The notes under the pieces: generated by a model
Told to the model about the DNA's origin: nothing
The model's input: only the letters and a program-made list of their open reading frames with translations
Databases searched by the model: none
Part shown: positions 31,350-35,676 of the stretch, in pieces
How the letters are laid out: every line of letters begins with the position of its first letter
How positions within the stretch are numbered: the stretch's first letter is position 1
NCBI GenBank assembly: GCA_902485915.1
Contig: CABTMH010000039.1
Location: 1 to 35,676 of the forward strand
Source of the DNA: an uncultured Oribacterium sp.
Lineage (GTDB): Bacteria; Bacillota; Clostridia; Lachnospirales; Lachnospiraceae
DNA length: 35,676 nucleotides
Reading direction: 5' to 3'
Program-made: the position numbers and the translations under genes

Positions 31350-32750
31350 ATGAATAAAGACAGTCGTGCATATACCGTGTCCCAGGTGAACCGATATATC
31401 GCAAACATGTTTTCATCGGATTTCGCACTGAAAAATATCACGATCCAGGGTGAGATTTCAAACCTGAAATACCATCCGACCGGGCATATTTACTTTACAC
31501 TGAAAGACGCAGCTTCGCAGATCTCCGGTATCATGTTCGCCGGTGACCGTGCGGGGCTTCCGTTTAAGTTGGAGCATGGCATGCGCGTACTCTGTACGGG
31601 CAGTGTCGGTGTCTATGAGCGCGGCGGCAGCTATCAGATCTACGCGAAGCGCTTCATGGCGGATGGCATCGGCGATCTCTATATCCGTTTCGAGCAGCTG
31701 AAAAAGGAGCTCGAGGAGATGGGACTCTTCGATCCGATGTATAAGAAGCCGATCCCGAAGTATGCGCAGCGGATCGGCGTCGTGACCGCGAAAACCGGCG
31801 CGGCTGTCCGCGATATCGTCCAGATCTCGAAGCGACGGAATCCGTATGTGGATATCGTCCTCTACCCAGCACTGGTGCAGGGGGAGGGTGCGGTTCAGTC
31901 CATCGTACATGGGATACGGACACTGGACCAGCTGGGACTCGACGTGCTGATCGTCGGGCGTGGCGGTGGCTCCATCGAGGACCTGTGGGCGTTTAACGAA
32001 GAACCCGTGGCCCGGGCGATCTTCGAGGCAGATACCCCGATCATCAGCGCGGTCGGCCATGAAACGGATACGACCATCGCAGATTATGTCGCGGATCTCC
32101 GTGCACCGACCCCGAGTGCAGGCGCGGAGCTCGCGGTTTTCGACTATCAGAAGCTGATGGAGGAGATGGCGAGCTGGCGTGCGACCCTCGGGAGCGTGAT
32201 GAACGAGCGCATCCAGGATGAGCGGCAGCGACTCGCGATGGAGAAGCTGCGGCTCAATCAGCTGAGCCCCGGCAGCATCCTGAAGGAGTACCAGAAGCGG
32301 AGCCTCCAGTACGAGACACAGCTCCGCGATGCGATGCGGGAGAAGCTGCAGGACGCGAAGGACCGTGCACGCTGCTATGACGGCTTACGCACAGAGATGC
32401 AGACACAGCTGCAGCAGGCGAAAGACCGGCTGGCGGGCTACAGCGGCTTCCGGGAGCAGATGCTTCAGCGACTGCACGACGCGAAGGAGCAGCTGCACCA
32501 CTACGATGCGCTGCCGATGCGGATGACGCAGACACTGGACCGCGCCCGTCATGGGCTTGCGCTCCGGACCGAAAAGCTCGAGGCCGTGAGTCCGCTTCGG
32601 AAGCTGAGCAGTGGCTACGGCTATGTGCAGGATGCCGAGGGACATCGCGTAGACTCGGTCGGGAAGCTGGCGGTCGGTGAGCTGATTACGACGCGGCTTC
32701 AGGACGGAAGCTTCCGGAGCCGGGTGGAGCAGATCACAGCGACGGAGTAA
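31350..32750 (+). CDS. xseA: Exodeoxyribonuclease VII large subunit
   Basis: The 466-residue large subunit of ExoVII, which degrades single-stranded DNA from both ends. Residues 1-100 are the OB-fold (YTVSQVNRYIANMFSSDF, GEISNLKYHPTGHIYFTLKD); the catalytic domain follows with GVVTAKTGAAVRDI, VGRGGGSIEDLWAFN and SAVGHETDTTIADYVAD. Residues 333-416 form a coiled coil made of four 21-residue repeats beginning LQDAKDR, LQQAKDR, LHDAKEQ and LDRARHG, three heptads each. The C-terminus has the conserved SPLRKLSSGYGYV. It starts 15 bp after nusB with AAAGGA upstream. Its 3' end (from 32711) is the first copy of a 67-bp tandem duplication. Confidence 0.96.
   Translation: MNKDSRAYTVSQVNRYIANMFSSDFALKNITIQGEISNLKYHPTGHIYFTLKDAASQISGIMFAGDRAGLPFKLEHGMRVLCTGSVGVYERGGSYQIYAKRFMADGIGDLYIRFEQLKKELEEMGLFDPMYKKPIPKYAQRIGVVTAKTGAAVRDIVQISKRRNPYVDIVLYPALVQGEGAVQSIVHGIRTLDQLGLDVLIVGRGGGSIEDLWAFNEEPVARAIFEADTPIISAVGHETDTTIADYVADLRAPTPSAGAELAVFDYQKLMEEMASWRATLGSVMNERIQDERQRLAMEKLRLNQLSPGSILKEYQKRSLQYETQLRDAMREKLQDAKDRARCYDGLRTEMQTQLQQAKDRLAGYSGFREQMLQRLHDAKEQLHHYDALPMRMTQTLDRARHGLALRTEKLEAVSPLRKLSSGYGYVQDAEGHRVDSVGKLAVGELITTRLQDGSFRSRVEQITATE
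32346..32597 (+). repeat. Four 21-codon repeats within xseA coiled coil
   Basis: Codon blocks at 32346, 32409, 32472 and 32535 (63 bp apart) each encode L-x-x-A-K/R-x-x plus a Y-containing second heptad. The first three are close in sequence; the fourth is divergent. They lie in the helix expected to hold XseB. Confidence 0.8.
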
Positions 32751-32844
32751 ATTCGGAAACATTGGCTTCCGACGCAACTTCCGGAACCGGGTGGAGCAGA
32801 TCACAGCGACGAAGTTAATCCGGAAGCATTGGCTTCCAACATAG
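32711..32844 (+). repeat. 67-bp tandem duplication of the xseA 3' end
   Basis: 32711-32777 and 32778-32844 align without gaps and differ at about ten positions, mostly in the last seven. Copy 1 includes the xseA stop at 32748-32750; the equivalent in copy 2 reads AAGTTAATC and has lost the stop. Both units contain GGAAnCATTGGCTTCC, which in copy 2 is a perfect 6-bp hairpin (GGAAGC/GCTTCC). Confidence 0.85.
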
Positions 32845-32934
32845 TACAGATCGAGCATCCATCTACAGAACAGATAGACCGGGGACCACGCAGCTGGTCT
32901 CACTTCAGAAGGACAGAATCCGGAAAGGATCGTT

Positions 32935-33171
32935 ATGCCGGTGAAAAAGAGTGCGGCAGCCGCCGCGGAAAAAGAAAAGGAACAGAAGCCTCTCCAGGAG
33001 GTGTTTGCAGAGCTCGACGAGCTCATCGAGAAGATGAGCAGTGAGGAGAGTCTCGAGAAGACCTTCGATATGTATCAGAAGGGTGTGACGCTTCTCCGGA
33101 GTGCAAATGACAGTATCGATCGAATCGAAAAACAGGTAAAGGTGCTGGATGATGAAGGATTTCTCTCTTGA
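32935..33171 (+). CDS. xseB: Exodeoxyribonuclease VII small subunit
   Basis: The 78-residue XseB is the normal size. It is a two-helix protein with the family pattern PLQEVFAELDELIEKMSSEE followed by SLEKTFDMYQKGVTLLRSAN and DSIDRIEKQVKVLDDEG, and a short Ala/Lys N-terminal tail (VKKSAAAAAEKEKEQK). It coats the XseA coiled coil. GAAAGGAT lies just before ATG 32935. It lies 184 bp after xseA, a wider gap than usual, because of the tandem duplication; its last 23 nt overlap ispA. Confidence 0.95.
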   Translation: MPVKKSAAAAAEKEKEQKPLQEVFAELDELIEKMSSEESLEKTFDMYQKGVTLLRSANDSIDRIEKQVKVLDDEGFLS

Positions 33172-34132
33172 ACTGAAAACGACCGTCACAGAGGTCGACG
33201 CGATCGTCCTCGCGCAGCTCCCGAAGGTGGAGGGACAGCAGAAGACGGTGCTGGAGGCGATGCAGTATTCCGTGGCCGCTGGCGGGAAGCGGATCCGTCC
33301 GATCCTCGTGCAGAAGTGCTATGCGCTCTATAAGGACCGGAAGGGCGCCGGTTGGGATCGCTTTATGAAGCCGATCGTCGAGGCCTTCATGGGGGCGATC
33401 GAGATGATCCATACCTTCTCGCTCTGCCATGATGACCTTCCATGCATGGACGGGGACCAGTACCGCCGCGGTCAGGAATCGACCTGGTACAGGTTCGGCG
33501 AGGACATGGGTACCCTTGCAGGGGATGCGCTCTCCCTCTACGCCTTTCAGCGGGTGACGGAGGTATATCTCCGCCAGCTTTCCCGTGCGGCCGTGACCGG
33601 TGGCGCGGACAGCCCGGATGAATCCTCGAAGTTTGCAAATGCCGTACTGAGGGCGACCGCGATCCTCGCTGGAAAGTCCGGTGTCGATGGCATGCTCGGC
33701 GGCCAGACCGTCGACGTCGAGATGACCGGAAAGCCGCTCAGTGAGCCACAGCTTCAGTTCGTGTATGAGCTGAAGACTGGGGCACTGCTGGAGGCCTCCA
33801 TGATGATGGGCGCGGTGCTCGGAGATGCATCGCAGATGGAGCTTCGGCAGCTCGAAAGCATCGCCCGCAGCATCGGTGTAGCCTTCCAGATCGAGGATGA
33901 TATCCTCGATGAGACGAGCACACAGGAGGTGCTGGGGAAGCCGATCCACTCGGACGAGGAAAACAACAAGACGACCTGGGTGTCGATACACGGACTCGAG
34001 GCAGCACAGGCGGAGGTACAGCGTCTGTCTGAGGAAGCCATCGAGGGTCTAAAGGGGCTTTCGGAGGTCGATGAAGACGCCCGTCAGTTCCTCATCGCAC
34101 TTACCGAAGAGCTGATCCATCGAAAAAAGTAA
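33149..34132 (+). CDS. ispA: Farnesyl/geranyl diphosphate synthase-type polyprenyl synthetase
   Basis: The 327-residue trans-prenyltransferase makes farnesyl (or geranylgeranyl) diphosphate from isopentenyl diphosphate for undecaprenol and quinone chains. The two Mg-binding Asp-rich motifs are intact: DDLPCMDGD (residues 95-103) followed by QYRRG, and DDILD (residues 250-254). GGKRIRPIL near residue 46 binds pyrophosphate, and GGQTVDVEM is present. The region upstream of the first motif (MIHTFSLCHDD) fits short-chain bacterial FPP synthases. The start overlaps xseB by 23 nt, so the two are translationally linked; ATG 33152 is an equally good start. dxs follows 107 bp later, keeping the usual xseB-ispA-dxs order. 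Confidence 0.95.
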   Translation: MMKDFSLELKTTVTEVDAIVLAQLPKVEGQQKTVLEAMQYSVAAGGKRIRPILVQKCYALYKDRKGAGWDRFMKPIVEAFMGAIEMIHTFSLCHDDLPCMDGDQYRRGQESTWYRFGEDMGTLAGDALSLYAFQRVTEVYLRQLSRAAVTGGADSPDESSKFANAVLRATAILAGKSGVDGMLGGQTVDVEMTGKPLSEPQLQFVYELKTGALLEASMMMGAVLGDASQMELRQLESIARSIGVAFQIEDDILDETSTQEVLGKPIHSDEENNKTTWVSIHGLEAAQAEVQRLSEEAIEGLKGLSEVDEDARQFLIALTEELIHRKK

Positions 34133-34147
34133 AAAGGAAATATGCGT

Positions 34148-34184
34148 TCACGGACGGACGCTGCAGGCGGACGAAGCGTGAATA
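34148..34184 (+). other. Small hairpin between ispA and dxs
   Basis: TTCACG and CGTGAA are inverted around a 24-nt GC-rich loop in the 107-bp spacer. No T-run; role unknown. Confidence 0.3.
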
Positions 34185-34239
34185 TACATCGGACGTGTCG
34201 CATGAAACGGCGGCACGTGATCCGCGATAAGAGAAAAGT

Positions 34240-35644
34240 ATGCTACTGGATGATATACATGGACCAGAGGATCTGAAGAAGCTGAGTGATCATGCGCTTC
34301 GGAAGCTCGCGTCCGAAATCAGACAATTTATCATAAAGAAAACCTCCGAGTACGGAGGCCACCTCGCCTCGAATCTCGGGGTGGTGGAGCTGACCATCGG
34401 GCTGTATCTGGCCCTCGATCTGCCAGAGGATAAGATCGTGTGGGACGTAGGCCATCAGGCCTATACCCATAAGATCCTGTCCGGTCGAAAGGAAAACTTC
34501 GACGGACTCCGGCAGTATCATGGCATGAGCGGTTTCCCGAAGCGGGCGGAGAGCCCGTTTGACTGCTTCGGTACGGGTCACAGCTCCACCTCGATTTCTG
34601 CCGGGCTCGGCATCGCCGCGGCCCGCGATATCAAGGGTGAGCACTATACCGTCGTGTCCGTCATCGGCGATGGCGCACTGACCGGTGGCCTCGCGTATGA
34701 GGGACTCAATAACGCGGCGCAGATGAAGAAAAACTTCATCATCGTGCTGAACGACAACAAGATGTCGATCTCCCGAAACGTCGGCGGTATGTCGAAGTAC
34801 CTGAACGGACTGCGCTCGAACCGTGGCTATAATCAGCTGAAGATCGATGTCGGCAGTACGCTGATGCGCGTACCGGGCGTCGGGCCACGGATCGTAAAGC
34901 GGGTGCAGCGGGCGAAGAACTCGCTGAAGCAGCTCCTCATACCGGGCATGCTGTTCGAGGATATGGGCATCACCTACCTCGGGCCGATCGATGGTCATAA
35001 CATCCGTGAGGTGGAGCGGACCATCGAGGAGGCGAAGAAAATCGACCATGCGGTGCTCGTGCATGTCCTGACCACGAAGGGCAAGGGCTATGCACCGGCG
35101 GAACAGAATCCGGCGCACTATCACGGAGTCTCTCCGTTTGATCAGAAAACCGGAAAGGCACTCTCGCCATCGAAGGAGAGCTACACCTCTGTTTTCTCGA
35201 AGACGCTGTGCCGCCTCGCCCGCGAGAATAAGAAAATCGTCGGCATCACCGCCGCGATGCCGGACGGTACCGGACTCAGTGCCTTCGCAAAGGAATTCCC
35301 GGATCGTTTCTTCGATGTGGGCATCGCGGAGCAGCACGCCGTCACCTGCGCCGCCGGTATGGCCAGCAACGGCCTGAAGCCGGTGTTCGCGGTCTACTCG
35401 AGCTTCCTGCAGCGTGCCTACGACCAGATCGTGCATGACGTCTGCCTCCAGAAGCTGCCGGTCGTGTTCTGCATCGACCGTGCCGGCCTCGTGGGCTCCG
35501 ACGGGGAGACGCACCAGGGGATCTTCGACTACAGCTATCTCACGCACATCCCGCACATGACGGTCATGGCACCGAAAAACGCAGATGAGCTCGCAGAGAT
35601 GCTGGAATTCGCGATGAAGTATCCGCTGCCGATCAGCATCCGCT
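34240..35644 (+). CDS. dxs: 1-deoxy-D-xylulose-5-phosphate synthase, 3' end lost at contig end
   Basis: The first 468 codons of DXS, which condenses pyruvate and glyceraldehyde-3-phosphate with TPP to start the MEP isoprenoid pathway. The N-terminal TPP site is clear: WDVGHQAYTHKILSGR, GTGHSSTSISAGLG and GDGALTGG (residues 143-150), with LNDNKMSISRNVGG. The pyrimidine-binding domain carries DVGIAEQHAVTCAAGMA, with the catalytic Glu364, and FCIDRAGLVGSDGETHQG. The family is about 620 residues, so the last ~150, including the C-terminal domain, are missing. The apparent TAG at 35644-35646 arises from adapter sequence, not from a natural stop. The dxs start has a weak AAGAGAAAAG site. Confidence 0.95.
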
Positions 35645-35676
35645 AGATCGGAAGAGCACACGTCTGAACTCCAGTC
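35645..35676 (+). other. Illumina TruSeq adapter sequence (not genomic)
   Basis: The final 32 bases begin AGATCGGAAGAGCACACGTC and continue with the rest of the standard Illumina read-through adapter. It was left in the assembly at the contig end. Confidence 0.98.

Noticed and set aside
35644..35646. Natural nonsense mutation truncating dxs
   Set aside because: Two of the three bases belong to the sequencing adapter.
34243..35661. Minus-strand open frame (472 codons) opposite dxs
   Set aside because: Shadow of dxs; its first residues (MCSSDL) are translated from the adapter at the contig end.

Overview
The window is a GC-rich stretch (upper 50s percent by eye) of a low-copy chromosomal contig from a Bacillota/Clostridia bacterium, most likely a Lachnospiraceae member. 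The evidence is gene content and order: adjacent DUF4364, DUF5717, DUF5716 and TPR genes typical of that family, a CarD-type regulator, the asp23-nusB-xseA-xseB-ispA-dxs string of Firmicutes, clostridial-type FolD, and two TPP riboswitches with intrinsic terminators. I cannot name a genus. The last 32 bases are not genomic: they match the Illumina TruSeq read-through adapter, so dxs is cut off by the contig end.

Layout. (1) 1-5.4 kb: a DUF4364 winged-helix protein (minus) diverges from a three-gene plus-strand unit: a large Ig-like/alpha-solenoid protein (DUF5717), a degenerate Hsp70/actin-fold protein (DUF5716) and a TPR protein. This is the best candidate here for an undescribed multi-protein system. 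(2) 5.5-10.1 kb: valS, a small secreted wall-binding-repeat protein, rlmH, and convergent carD, separated by unusually structured spacers. (3) 10.3-13.6 kb: GtrA-like and YfhO-like membrane proteins, probably for cell-surface glycan modification. (4) 13.6-20.4 kb: arginine biosynthesis, argH, then a nearly continuous 220-nt palindrome and an argG promoter with two ARG-box-like sites, then argG-argJ-argB-argD ending at a strong terminator. argC and the carbamoyltransferase gene are not here. (5) 20.4-22.2 kb, minus strand: folD and a formiminotetrahydrofolate cyclodeaminase-like gene, i.e. one-carbon folate chemistry. (6) 22.2-25.9 kb: TPP riboswitch, thiE-thiD-thiW-thiM, a thiazole/pyrimidine salvage operon. 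(7) 26.1-28.7 kb: cstA, then a convergent ComEA-like gene. (8) 28.7-29.6 kb: second TPP riboswitch and thiT for thiamine uptake. (9) 29.6-30.2 kb: gene-poor spacer with a possible transposase scar, three consecutive TAGGCA palindromes and a hairpin repeat. (10) 30.2-35.6 kb: asp23, nusB, xseA, xseB, ispA and truncated dxs.

Functional links. The two riboswitches place precursor salvage (thiE/D/W/M) and thiamine import (thiT) under the same ligand, and the final gene, dxs, encodes a TPP-dependent enzyme. The arg genes form one pathway block with a regulated internal promoter. Non-coding structure is a recurring theme: a dispersed hairpin repeat occurs twice (22.3 and 30.0 kb) with stems that have changed on both arms, and one of its sequence modules recurs in the 220-nt palindrome. 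Several intergenic and 3'-gene regions carry short tandem duplications. No tRNA, rRNA, CRISPR array or intact mobile element was seen.
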